Positions 15,832-23,344 of a DNA stretch of 64,000 nt are shown piece after piece. The notes beneath the pieces are model-generated. The model did not search any database. It was not told the origin of the DNA and saw only the letters and a program-made list of their open reading frames with translations. Numbering within the stretch: position 1 is the first letter of the stretch; the number at the start of each line of letters is the position of its first letter. The stretch lies in NCBI GenBank assembly GCA_045128915.1, contig JBGVIT010000008.1, forward strand, positions 1 to 64,000. The letters run 5' to 3'. A program made the position numbers and the translations under genes. The stretch is from RGIG9115 sp045128915 (GTDB lineage Bacteria; Bacillota; Clostridia; UBA1381).

Positions 15832-16356
15832 ATGGCAGCGGACGCAAAATGGTACGTGGCACACACGTATTCCGGATACGAAAATAAGGTCAAGGCAAAT
15901 ATCGAAAAGTCTGTTGAAAACCGAGGACTTCAGCATCTTATTCACAGCGTGGAAGTTCCCGTTGAGGACGTTGAAGAAACCACGAACGAAACAACAAAGA
16001 CAGTTAAGCATAAGCTTTTCCCAGGCTATGTTGTGATAAAGATGGTTATGACAGATGAAAGCTGGTATATTGTAAGAAACACAAGAGGTGTTACCGGTTT
16101 TGTCGGCCCGGGTTCCAAGCCGGTTCCGCTTAGCGACGAAGAAGTTCGCAAAATGGGCGTTGAAAAAACGCGTCAGGCAGACATCGGATTGTCTGCGGGC
16201 GACAGAATTACTGTTAAATCCGGACCAATGGAAGGATTTTCAGGTATTGTCGAAGCAGTTGATTCAGAAACAAGAAAAGTTACTGCAAAAATCAATATGT
16301 TCGACAGAGAGGTATCTCTCGAAATCGAAGCGAGTCAGGTTGCTCGTATCGACTAA
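15832..16356 (+). CDS. nusG: Transcription termination/antitermination protein NusG
   Basis: 174 aa. NGN domain begins AKWYVAHTYSGYENKVKANIEK, followed by the FPGYVVIKM strand and VRNTRGVTGFVGPGSKPVPL. C-terminal KOW domain AGDRITVKSGPMEGFSGIVEAVD ends the protein. It binds RNA polymerase and couples it to pausing, termination and translation. AAGGAGGAGAACTTT precedes ATG(15832). Confidence 0.97.
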   Translation: MAADAKWYVAHTYSGYENKVKANIEKSVENRGLQHLIHSVEVPVEDVEETTNETTKTVKHKLFPGYVVIKMVMTDESWYIVRNTRGVTGFVGPGSKPVPLSDEEVRKMGVEKTRQADIGLSAGDRITVKSGPMEGFSGIVEAVDSETRKVTAKINMFDREVSLEIEASQVARID

Positions 16357-16367
16357 TTTATTATGTT

Positions 16368-16440
16368 ATAAACGGACATGCCGTTTATATATTTTCCCTC
16401 TGGTTTTTCAGTGGGAGGGCGAATGCCCGTAATTACCACA
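16368..16440 (+). promoter_or_regulatory. rplK leader with L1-type element
   Basis: Upstream of rplK: hairpin ATAAACGG–ACATG–CCGTTTAT (16368–16388), then CCCTC…GGGAGGG pairing. The latter overlaps an element running GTGGGAG, a small GGGC…GCCC stem, then ACCACA (16411–16440). The GTGGGAG and ACCACA ends, held by an inner hairpin, resemble the known ribosomal protein L1 mRNA site that mimics 23S rRNA. A second copy precedes rplA. Autogenous control by L1 is the likely role. Confidence 0.55.
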
Positions 16441-16464
16441 CGTATTTTTAAGGAGGTGCCATTT

Positions 16465-16890
16465 ATGGCTCAGAAAGTTGCAGGTTATATCAAATTACAA
16501 ATTCCTGCCGGAAAAGCAACACCGGCTCCCCCGGTTGGCCCAGCGCTTGGTCAGCACGGAGTAAACATCATGCAGTTTACAAAAGAATTCAACGAGAAGA
16601 CAGCTAAGGACGCAGGTCTCATCATTCCTGTTGTAATAACAGTTTATGCTGACCGTTCTTTCTCATTCGTGACAAAGACTCCGCCGGCTCCCGTTCTTAT
16701 TAAGAAGGCATGTGGTCTTCAGAAGGCGTCAGGCGTACCTAACAAGACAAAGGTTGCAACACTCAAGAAGGCTGACCTTCAGGCAATCGCAGAGCAGAAG
16801 ATGCCGGACCTTAATGCCGGAAGTCTTGAAGCTGCTATGAGCATGATTGCAGGTACTGCACGCAGCATGGGTGTATTGGTAGAAGAATAA
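16465..16890 (+). CDS. rplK: 50S ribosomal protein L11
   Basis: 141 aa. Conserved N-terminus AQKVAGYIKLQIPAGKATPAPPVGPALGQHGVNIMQFTKEFN and C-terminal rRNA-binding region ending GTARSMGVLVEE. Part of the GTPase-associated centre of the large subunit. AAGGAGGTGCC fixes ATG(16465); upstream in-frame codons belong to the leader element. Confidence 0.97.
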   Translation: MAQKVAGYIKLQIPAGKATPAPPVGPALGQHGVNIMQFTKEFNEKTAKDAGLIIPVVITVYADRSFSFVTKTPPAPVLIKKACGLQKASGVPNKTKVATLKKADLQAIAEQKMPDLNAGSLEAAMSMIAGTARSMGVLVEE

Positions 16891-16908
16891 TTTAAACTGC
16901 TATTAGAA

Positions 16909-16940
16909 GTGGGAGAGGCAAAGAGCCTTGTTTGACCACA
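16909..16940 (+). promoter_or_regulatory. Second GTGGGAG–hairpin–ACCACA element, before rplA
   Basis: GTGGGAG (16909–16915), an inner GGC…GCC stem, then ACCACA (16935–16940), immediately followed by the rplA ribosome binding site AAAGGAGG. Ends and layout match the element at 16411–16440, so the two copies are independent support for a shared L1-binding structure. Confidence 0.55.
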
Positions 16941-16954
16941 AAGGAGGATATGAA

Positions 16955-17647
16955 ATGTTCAGAGGAAAGAAATATCAGGACAGCACAAAGCTTGTCGATA
17001 AAACAAAACAGTACGAGGTAGCAGAAGCACTTGACCTCGTAACAAAGACTGCAAAAGCAAAGTTTGATGAAACAATCGAAGTTCACGTAAAGCTCGGTGT
17101 TGACTCAAGACATGCTGACCAGCAGGTAAGAGGCGCTATCGTATTGCCTCACGGAACAGGTAAAACTGCTAAAGTGCTTGTATTTGCAAAAGGCCCCAAG
17201 GCTGACGAAGCAACAGCAGCAGGTGCTGACTACGTAGGCGAAATGGATATGGTTACAAAGATCCAGAGCGAAAACTGGTTCGATTTCGATGTTGTAGTTG
17301 CAACACCCGACATGATGGGCGTTGTAGGTCGTTTGGGTAAGGTTCTCGGTCCTAAGGGACTTATGCCTTCACCAAAAGCAGGCACAGTTACAATGGACGT
17401 AACAAAGGCTGTAAACGAAATCAAAGCAGGTAAGATCGAGTACCGTCTTGATAAGACAAATATCATTCACTGCCCAATCGGTAAGGCTTCATTCGGAGCT
17501 GAAAAGCTCGCAGAGAATTTTAACGCTCTCATGAATGCTATCATTAAGGCGAAGCCCGCCGCTGCAAAGGGACAGTACCTCAGAAGCGTAGTTGTAGCTT
17601 CAACAATGGGCCCCGGCATCAAAATCAACGGTGCAAAGTTAGGCTAA
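16955..17647 (+). CDS. rplA: 50S ribosomal protein L1
   Basis: 230 aa. L1 stalk protein and translational repressor of its own operon in many bacteria. Signature VVATPDMMGVVGRLGKVLGPKGLMPSPKAGTVT is complete. The start at ATG(16955) follows AAAGGAGGATATGAA. rplJ and rplL, usually next, are absent; a strong terminator follows instead. Confidence 0.97.
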   Translation: MFRGKKYQDSTKLVDKTKQYEVAEALDLVTKTAKAKFDETIEVHVKLGVDSRHADQQVRGAIVLPHGTGKTAKVLVFAKGPKADEATAAGADYVGEMDMVTKIQSENWFDFDVVVATPDMMGVVGRLGKVLGPKGLMPSPKAGTVTMDVTKAVNEIKAGKIEYRLDKTNIIHCPIGKASFGAEKLAENFNALMNAIIKAKPAAAKGQYLRSVVVASTMGPGIKINGAKLG

Positions 17648-17651
17648 TAAT

Positions 17652-17685
17652 AAAAAAATGCGACAGTAAGCTGTCGCATTTTTTT
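17652..17685 (+). terminator. Strong intrinsic terminator after rplA
   Basis: ATGCGACAG–TAAG–CTGTCGCAT with A and T runs on either side (T7 on the 3' side). Ends the rpmG-rplA transcription unit. Confidence 0.93.
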
Positions 17686-17706
17686 GTGTAAAATTTTATT
17701 GTTTAA

Positions 17707-17931
17707 GCTGAATTAATAGATATGAGTTCTAATAATCTGAGCTGTTTGGAAAGAGGAACAACGGGAATGTCTGTTCCTACTCTCATGGCTTTATGTAAAG
17801 TATTAGAGGTGTCGTCAGATTATATTCTTTTTGGCAACAAAGCTTCAACAGGTGAGAACCCAATCAGTTCAATAGTATCAAAGTTGCCTGAGAATAAACA
17901 ACATCATGCTGAAAAGCTTTTATGTTATTAG
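17707..17931 (+). pseudogene. Fragment of an XRE-family helix-turn-helix regulator
   Basis: After an in-frame TAA, the translation AELIDMSSNNLSCLERGTTG…VPTLMALCKVLEVSSDYILFG matches the second half of a Cro/C1-type HTH_3 domain and the start of a linker. About 25 residues that would hold helix 1 and part of helix 2 are missing at the N-terminus. The frame then ends after about 30 more residues. There is no ribosome binding site before ATG(17722). This is best read as a decayed remnant left between the rplA terminator and deoR. Confidence 0.75.
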
Positions 17932-17939
17932 TTATTGTT

Positions 17940-18686
17940 TTAAACACACACAAATTTTGTATTTTTATATTTCTCTACAATCTTTTCATCAGCTTTTTTA
18001 TCGCTTATAAAATAATCCACTTCGCTAAGGTCGCATTGAACAAGCTTTACGCTGCGATTGGTTTTATCGCTTGAACACATATAAACGTGTTTATCTGAGT
18101 TGTCAAGCATAGCACGATTGTGAAGATGATACCCCTCAGGTTTGATGGTTATGATGCCCTTATCATTTATTCCGTCAGTTGAGAAAAACATAATATTTGC
18201 ATGAAACGAGGAAAACACCTTTGCCGTCATCATTCCGGAAAGCGTGCCGGGTGATTCTGTCACAAGACCACCGGTACAGTAAACCTCAATACCATGTTCG
18301 TGCAGGTCTGATGCCAGCATCATGTTGTTGGTAACTACGCAAATATCCTTTTTGGTTATTATGTGATGACCGAGGAACTGGGTTGTGGTTGAACCGTCAA
18401 TAAATACAATATCACCGTCTTTGATTAAAGTTGATGCATATTCTGCCATTTTATTTTTTGCAGATTTCATACTGTGCTGTCTGAACTTAAAAGGCGTTGA
18501 ATTTTCCGCATTTATTTCAACTCCGCCATAGCTTCTTTTCACAAGCCCTTGCTTTTCCAGAGCCGTCAAATCCCTGCGAATACTTGCAGGACTGTACTTT
18601 ATCCGTTCCACCAGATAGTCAACAGTCGCATAATGAGTGGTTTTCAATATCCTGATTATTTCATTCATTCTCTCTTGCTGATACAT
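17940..18686 (-). CDS. DeoR-family transcriptional regulator
   Basis: 248 aa. N-terminal winged helix-turn-helix (about residues 5–58, ILKTTHYATVDYLVERIKYSPASIRRDLTALEKQGLVKRSYGGV). A DeoR C-terminal sensor domain of the ISOCOT fold follows (DIVFIDGSTTTQFLGHHI, CVVTNNMMLASDL, CTGGLVTESPGTLSG), which binds a phosphorylated sugar in characterised relatives. Divergent from the transaldolase-like gene, with a consensus promoter of its own. It probably represses that gene, itself, or both, in response to a sugar phosphate. Confidence 0.9.
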   Translation of the reverse strand: MYQQERMNEIIRILKTTHYATVDYLVERIKYSPASIRRDLTALEKQGLVKRSYGGVEINAENSTPFKFRQHSMKSAKNKMAEYASTLIKDGDIVFIDGSTTTQFLGHHIITKKDICVVTNNMMLASDLHEHGIEVYCTGGLVTESPGTLSGMMTAKVFSSFHANIMFFSTDGINDKGIITIKPEGYHLHNRAMLDNSDKHVYMCSSDKTNRSVKLVQCDLSEVDYFISDKKADEKIVEKYKNTKFVCV

Positions 18687-18734
18687 AATATTCTCCTGAT
18701 TAAAGTTGATTATTTTGAAATATTTTCGCCATTA

Positions 18735-18776
18735 TTGATTTTTATTGATTATATGATAAAATATATGTGTTGTCAA
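18735..18776. promoter_or_regulatory. Divergent promoters between deoR and the transaldolase gene
   Basis: Minus strand for deoR: TTGACA (18776–18771), 17 bp, TATAAT (18753–18748). Plus strand: TTGATT (18735–18740), 16 bp, TAAAAT (18757–18762). The two overlap. Repeats of TATTGATT / GTTGATT occur at about 18702–18708, 18733–18740 and 18743–18750 and are candidate DeoR binding sites. Confidence 0.7.
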
Positions 18777-18804
18777 TACAAAAATCAAAAAAGGAGAATT
18801 TATT

Positions 18805-19458
18805 ATGAAACTTTTTATTGATACTGCAAACGTAGAAGAAATCAAAAAAGCCAATGACATGGGTGTAATCTGCGGTGTTACAACAAATCCGTCACTTATT
18901 GCAAAGGAAGGACGCGACTTTGTTGAGGTTGTAAAAGAGATAACATCTATTGTTGACGGTCCCATAAGCGCAGAAGTTATTTCTCTCGAAGCTGACAAAA
19001 TGGTAGCCGAAGCAAAGGAGCTTTATAATAAGATTAACAACCCCAATCTTGTTATCAAAATCCCCATGTGCGGTGAAGGTCTTAAGGCAGTAAAGCAGCT
19101 TTCTGCTTTAGGCATTAAAACCAACGTAACTCTCATTTTCTCAGCAGCTCAGGCACTCCTTGCAGCAAAAGCCGGAGCATCATATGTCAGCCCCTTTGTA
19201 GGAAGACTCGACGATATAGGCAGAGTAGGTATGGAGCTTATTGAAGAAATTGCTGAAATATTTGAAATACATAACATCGAATCAGAAATCATATCAGCAT
19301 CAATCAGAAATCCCATTCACGTAACTGATTCAGCCCGTGCAGGAAGCCATATTGCAACAGTACCTTATAAGGTAATCGAACAGATGCTTCACCATCCGCT
19401 GACAGATGCAGGAATAGAAAAATTTTTAAAGGATTGGGAAACAGTACCCAAGAAATGA
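18805..19458 (+). CDS. fsa: Transaldolase / fructose-6-phosphate aldolase family protein
   Basis: 217 aa, the short TalC/FSA subfamily of TIM-barrel aldolases. Key features: LFIDTANVEEIKKA at the N-terminus, GVTTNPSLIAKEG, Schiff-base lysine K85 in NLVIKIPM, TLIFSAAQALLAAKAGASYVSPFVGRLDD, and the helical C-terminus that packs on neighbouring subunits. It either transfers dihydroxyacetone units (transaldolase) or cleaves fructose 6-phosphate. The short family includes both activities, so the reaction is not fixed. AAAAAAGGAGAATTTATT precedes ATG. Faces the DeoR regulator. Confidence 0.93.
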   Translation: MKLFIDTANVEEIKKANDMGVICGVTTNPSLIAKEGRDFVEVVKEITSIVDGPISAEVISLEADKMVAEAKELYNKINNPNLVIKIPMCGEGLKAVKQLSALGIKTNVTLIFSAAQALLAAKAGASYVSPFVGRLDDIGRVGMELIEEIAEIFEIHNIESEIISASIRNPIHVTDSARAGSHIATVPYKVIEQMLHHPLTDAGIEKFLKDWETVPKK

Positions 19459-19463
19459 TATAA

Positions 19464-19490
19464 AAAATGCGACGTTAAGTCGCATTTTCA
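19464..19490 (+). terminator. Terminator after the transaldolase gene
   Basis: AAAATGCGAC–GTTAA–GTCGCATTTT, followed by CAG; stem of about 10 bp counting the A/T ends. Confidence 0.75.
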
Positions 19491-19566
19491 GACCGTCGAA
19501 AAAGTCGTTCTACCGCAAGCTAACGATAAAATATGCGTTTGAGAATGATTTTGATTGCACAAGAAA

Positions 19567-19601
19567 AACCCCAAGAAAAACATATAGTTTTTCTTGGGGT
19601 T
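19567..19601 (-). terminator. Long hairpin, probable minus-strand terminator
   Basis: AACCCCAAGAAAAAC and GTTTTTCTTGGGGTT form a perfect 15-bp stem with loop ATATA. On the minus strand it is followed by TTTCTTG, so it may end the transporter transcript from 19890–22342. Confidence 0.6.
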
Positions 19602-19614
19602 GCTTGCTTTTTGC

Positions 19615-19660
19615 CAACTTGAACTCTACCGTACTCATGTACGCCGACGAATTCAAGTTG
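19615..19660. repeat. Inverted repeat at the edge of a gene fragment
   Basis: CAACTTGAA (19615–19623) and TTCAAGTTG (19652–19660) are perfect complements with a nested GTAC–TCAT–GTAC. The right arm ends where the recognisable GH3-like coding remnant begins, so it may mark an insertion or deletion boundary. Confidence 0.5.
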
Positions 19661-19887
19661 ACAAAATATATCTTAAAGCAGGCGAAAGCAAGGATGTAGC
19701 CTTAAAAGTGGAAAAGAAAGATATAGGCTATTATAATGTACTTTTAAAACAATGGGTTACAGAGCAGGGACAGTATGAAATATATGTAGGTTCATCATCA
19801 AGGGACATTAGACTTGAAAAAACAATCTCCATTGATTCACACACTCCCTATTCCATAGACCAAGTGGGAAATACCATGCTCGGATGA
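19660..19887 (+). pseudogene. C-terminal fragment of a family 3 glycoside hydrolase
   Basis: Translation KIYLKAGESKDVALKVEKK…YYNVLLKQWVTEQGQYEIYVGSSSRDIRLEKTISI is characteristic of the fibronectin-III-like domain that ends many GH3 beta-glucosidases. Everything upstream (the two catalytic domains, ~650 residues) is missing, and no start codon with a ribosome binding site precedes the fragment. The frame ends normally at TGA(19885–19887). Remnant of a deleted gene; 2 nt separate it from the convergent transporter gene. Confidence 0.78.
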
Positions 19888-19889
19888 TT

Positions 19890-20735
19890 TCACAACGCCA
19901 TTAATATAGACGATGCCAGCGCAATTCCTGCTGCTATGAACTCTGTCTTTGTCACCTTTACTTTCCGCAGCTTATCAATCAGGGTTGAGAACACAATAGT
20001 TCCGCCCGTAACCAACGGATACTGAACAGAAGTAGGCAGATGAAGAAGTGCAATAAGGAGCAAAAGATTTGCAATGCTGTTTAGCCCTGCAATGCCAAAG
20101 CAGTAAAACACCGATTTTTTGCTTATCTTAAATTGTCGTTCCTTTTGACAGAGCATAAGAGGTATGCATATAACTGCTATTATAATTTTCGTAAGCATCA
20201 AAAAGCTTGACGAATCCGTACAAATGGATTCAAAGGACTGATGAAATGATGAAATTACAGCTACCGAGCCATTTAAGAAAAATACCGCAATATAATATTT
20301 TACAGCTTTCTTCGATTGGCTTTTATCCGTAATGGTCATCAGTATAGAAAGGGTTATAAGCACACAGCAAGCCAATCTTATAAGCTTAAATTCTTCGCCT
20401 GTAAGCACTCCGTATAGAAAGGGCAAAATCATTCCGCCTATCATGGAAAATACTGAATAAACAGATAAATTGGCGTAATGAAATGCCTTGATTGTAGCAT
20501 AATTGAGCAGCAGCGTTGCTACCGAATATACTATTGCAACAATACTTGAAAACAAAGTGATTTCAAGAGTGAATCTGTTTAGCACAAGCAGAATTATAAG
20601 ACCGAATATAGATGTATATAAGGATAAATTAAAGGCCTGAAATACGCTGCTTCCGTTTTCTTTCTGAAACCCGTTATTAAACATGAACTGCAAGGAAAAC
20701 AAAAGCGTGGCGAGGGAAACTATAAAATAATACAT
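19890..20735 (-). CDS. DMT-superfamily transporter (EamA-like)
   Basis: 281 aa with about ten hydrophobic segments (for example FIVSLATLLFSLQFMF, SLYTSIFGLIILLVL, SMIGGMILPFLYGVLTGEEF, EFIAAGIALASSILMAL) in two repeats. Substrate unknown; membership of the drug/metabolite superfamily is inferred from the repeat pattern and length. ATG(20735), with GGAGG 7 nt upstream, lies inside the last codons of the preceding enzyme gene (16-nt overlap). The two are thus translationally coupled, and the transporter probably moves a substrate or product of that enzyme. Confidence 0.75.
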   Translation of the reverse strand: MYYFIVSLATLLFSLQFMFNNGFQKENGSSVFQAFNLSLYTSIFGLIILLVLNRFTLEITLFSSIVAIVYSVATLLLNYATIKAFHYANLSVYSVFSMIGGMILPFLYGVLTGEEFKLIRLACCVLITLSILMTITDKSQSKKAVKYYIAVFFLNGSVAVISSFHQSFESICTDSSSFLMLTKIIIAVICIPLMLCQKERQFKISKKSVFYCFGIAGLNSIANLLLLIALLHLPTSVQYPLVTGGTIVFSTLIDKLRKVKVTKTEFIAAGIALASSILMAL

Positions 20736-22342
20736 TCCATATCCTCCAGCTTTGTTATCTCTTTACTTTCAGTAATTTTTGAAATAAGGAACATTCTGTC
20801 TGCAGTAGCTAACATACAGTTAATCCACAGATTGCCGCCGTCCTCAATGCAGGTTTTGCGCATCCAATGTGTCGGAATAAGTCCCGTTTCGCTGTTTTGC
20901 ATTCTTGTAATCATATCACCTAAAACGCAGGCTTTTTCAAGAAGCAAAGGCTCTTTTTTCACAAGGTACATTTTCAAAAACGATTCCATTATAATAGATG
21001 TGCTTGCATCTATGGGCATATGCCAATGATATTGCTCAAGCCCTGCGGGTGAGTACCATTGACTTATATCCGTTCCGTGCTTGGGGCTGGTTTTGTGATT
21101 CCAGGGCGCAAAATTACCCCATATAACAAATTGGTCCTCGATAAATCTTAATAAATCCTCTGCTTCGGACATTGCCTCTGCATCGTTACGCATATTATTT
21201 AGAATATAAGTCATCATTGCGTGAGGGCCGTAATGAGTGAGATTTGAATAGTTGGCAGAGATGTCGCTGTCCTCAAACTGACCTTCCCAGTTATATGTTT
21301 CAAAGCATTTTTTTACCATGTAATTGAATGCTCCGATTTCAAGCTCATGCCATTTTTGGTCATTTGTACGCTTGAACATTGTGTTCATAAACGACATAAA
21401 CATTTGGGGAACGCAGTGATTAGGTGAAATCGGCTCGCCTGTTTCCGCATCAATCTGGAGATACCAGCTTCCGCTTGGCTGTACATGCTTTTCAAGATAC
21501 TCCGCAATTTTCAATGCGGCGTCAAAAAAACGTTTTTCTCCTGTCGCTTTTTCAAGAGCAAGATATGCAAGTCCTACTTCCGGCGGATAAATCATCATTA
21601 TACTGCCAAAACGTACTACTGCTGCTTCATTATTAAAATCCTCAAGCTTTCTGCCCGGAATGTTTTTGCGGAATTCAAGGTAGTATGTAGGTGGGAGATA
21701 TGCAGTGGGCAGGCTTTCATCATAGCTTATGGAGATAAGGAAGTCAGCAGCTCTTACAGCAATCTGAATTGCATTATCTGCATTTTTTGGATCAAGCTCT
21801 GCATAGTGAAGCATAGCTCGTATGATTGCAGAAATGGTTTTTGACGGATAAACATTAAAGTCATATTCTATGTCAGGTGTTCCGTGAAGCAGCCAATGCT
21901 GAATAAACGGCTGTGAATAAACGTATTCATAAGCCTTTAAAGCGCATTCCTTATAAGAGCGTGCCTTTGGTGGATAGGCTTCAATGCCGGGAAACGGTGC
22001 GCATTTATAAAATGTACGTGCGCCCACCATGAATTCAGGCTCTCCTGATTTGTTCAAAGCTTCCACCTTAAGCTGTACCATACCTTCGGGAATGTCGTTC
22101 CAGATAGGACAAAGGAGAGCCATAGGGCTGTCAGCTTCAAATGTATGTACCTTTTTATTGCAGTCAGTTGCACTAAAAAGGTATTTTTCATATCCGGGCG
22201 CAAAGGGGAATTCAAAATTCGGACTAAACATAAATTGAGATGCCTGAACGTTCCAGAACGGACGTCCGTTTTTGCCGCCGTGATGTGCGGTTGTTACTTG
22301 GCTTGCATATTCTTTCAATGCTTGTTTTGCATTTTCGCTCAT
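20720..22342 (-). CDS. Predicted alpha/alpha-barrel glycan-active enzyme, 540 aa
   Basis: No signal peptide, so cytoplasmic. An N-terminal beta-rich region (residues 1–130) is followed by repeated helical pairs with aromatic/acidic motifs typical of six-hairpin (alpha/alpha) glycosidases or epimerases. Examples are IEYDFNVYPSKTISAIIRAMLHYAEL, AADFLISISYDE, FFDAALKIAEYLEKHVQPSGSWYLQIDAETGEP, YHWHMPIDASTSIIMESFLKMYL and MQNSETGLIPTHWM. A specific GH or epimerase family is not recognised. Start ATG(22342) after CAGGAGGTTTTTTAT. Co-transcribed with the DMT transporter and divergent from an AraC regulator, a layout typical of a carbohydrate-use locus. Confidence 0.6.
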   Translation of the reverse strand: MSENAKQALKEYASQVTTAHHGGKNGRPFWNVQASQFMFSPNFEFPFAPGYEKYLFSATDCNKKVHTFEADSPMALLCPIWNDIPEGMVQLKVEALNKSGEPEFMVGARTFYKCAPFPGIEAYPPKARSYKECALKAYEYVYSQPFIQHWLLHGTPDIEYDFNVYPSKTISAIIRAMLHYAELDPKNADNAIQIAVRAADFLISISYDESLPTAYLPPTYYLEFRKNIPGRKLEDFNNEAAVVRFGSIMMIYPPEVGLAYLALEKATGEKRFFDAALKIAEYLEKHVQPSGSWYLQIDAETGEPISPNHCVPQMFMSFMNTMFKRTNDQKWHELEIGAFNYMVKKCFETYNWEGQFEDSDISANYSNLTHYGPHAMMTYILNNMRNDAEAMSEAEDLLRFIEDQFVIWGNFAPWNHKTSPKHGTDISQWYSPAGLEQYHWHMPIDASTSIIMESFLKMYLVKKEPLLLEKACVLGDMITRMQNSETGLIPTHWMRKTCIEDGGNLWINCMLATADRMFLISKITESKEITKLEDMECIIL

Positions 22343-22455
22343 ATAAAAAACCTCCTGTTTTTTCTCTAAAAAAGCATATCACGAAATAAGCTGTTTTTCC
22401 ATGCACAAATTTATTGTATTTTTGGACAAATCTATTATAACATTTCAAAAATCAC

Positions 22456-22484
22456 TTGAATTGTGTATAAAACGATGCTATAAT
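22456..22484 (+). promoter_or_regulatory. Promoter of the AraC regulator gene
   Basis: TTGAAT (22456–22461), 17-bp spacer, TATAAT (22479–22484), 30 nt before the start codon. Confidence 0.75.
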
Positions 22485-22513
22485 ATAGACAAATATTTTT
22501 ATGGGGGAAGCTT

Positions 22514-23344
22514 ATGGCAGTAAGACAAGTATATTACAGCGCCGGAAATGCAAAGGAAAGTAACAGATGCATCGAAACTGTTCCTATTATAATAAACGAT
22601 GTAGGCGTAGAATATTTTTATGCTCCGTTTACAAGCCACAGCAGCAGAATGGATTTCGGGCTTGTGTATGTGGTAAGCGGAACAATGCGTTTTACCCGAA
22701 GCGACGGAGAAAATGTTTTAAATGAAGGCGGTTTTTTTATAGGCCCGCCTCATCGGGAAGAAACGGGATTTGGAACAGACGGGGATTATCTTAATTACTA
22801 TTGGCTGAATTTTACCGGCAGCCGTGCAGCTTCTCTTATTGAGCAAATGGGCTTTCAGTATAATAAAGCCTACACCGCTCCCGACACCGAAGAAATAGGC
22901 GAATGTTTCAGGAAGATTTTTTCAGAGTTCCATATAAATGACAGATTTTTTGCGCCCAGGTCGGAGGCGGCGCTTGTAATGCTTCTTTCCACCATTGCAA
23001 GAGCAGCAGAGGGCGGGAAAAGAGAGCATCTGAAATCCGTAGAATATATCCATGAGCATTATAACGAGGACATATCAGTTGCACAGCTTGCCCGTATGGA
23101 AAAGTTCAGCTATTCTCATTATCACAACGTTTTCAAAAAGGTTATGGGTATGTCACCTCAGGAATATATCACCACTCAAAGAATGAATACGGCATGTTTC
23201 TATCTTCTGGAAAGTAACCATTCCATAGGAGAAATATCAGAGCTTACGGGCTATCCTGACCAATGTTATTTCAGCAGACTTTTTAAGAAGAAAATGGGAA
23301 TTTCGCCTCAGGAATACCGTAAAAGCAAAGGAGAAATCAAATGA
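22514..23344 (+). CDS. AraC-family transcriptional regulator
   Basis: 276 aa. N-terminal cupin-like effector domain (VYVVSGTMRFTRSDGENVLNEGGFFIGPPHREE). Two C-terminal helix-turn-helix motifs follow (about residues 180–272: DISVAQLARMEKFSYSHYHNVFKKVMGMSPQEYITTQRMNTA and SIGEISELTGYPDQCYFSRLFKKKMGISPQEYRK). Such proteins activate sugar-use genes on ligand binding. Divergent from the 540-aa enzyme and transporter, its probable targets. The ATG(22514) follows GGGGGAAG. Its stop overlaps the bioY start (ATGA). Confidence 0.9.
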   Translation: MAVRQVYYSAGNAKESNRCIETVPIIINDVGVEYFYAPFTSHSSRMDFGLVYVVSGTMRFTRSDGENVLNEGGFFIGPPHREETGFGTDGDYLNYYWLNFTGSRAASLIEQMGFQYNKAYTAPDTEEIGECFRKIFSEFHINDRFFAPRSEAALVMLLSTIARAAEGGKREHLKSVEYIHEHYNEDISVAQLARMEKFSYSHYHNVFKKVMGMSPQEYITTQRMNTACFYLLESNHSIGEISELTGYPDQCYFSRLFKKKMGISPQEYRKSKGEIK

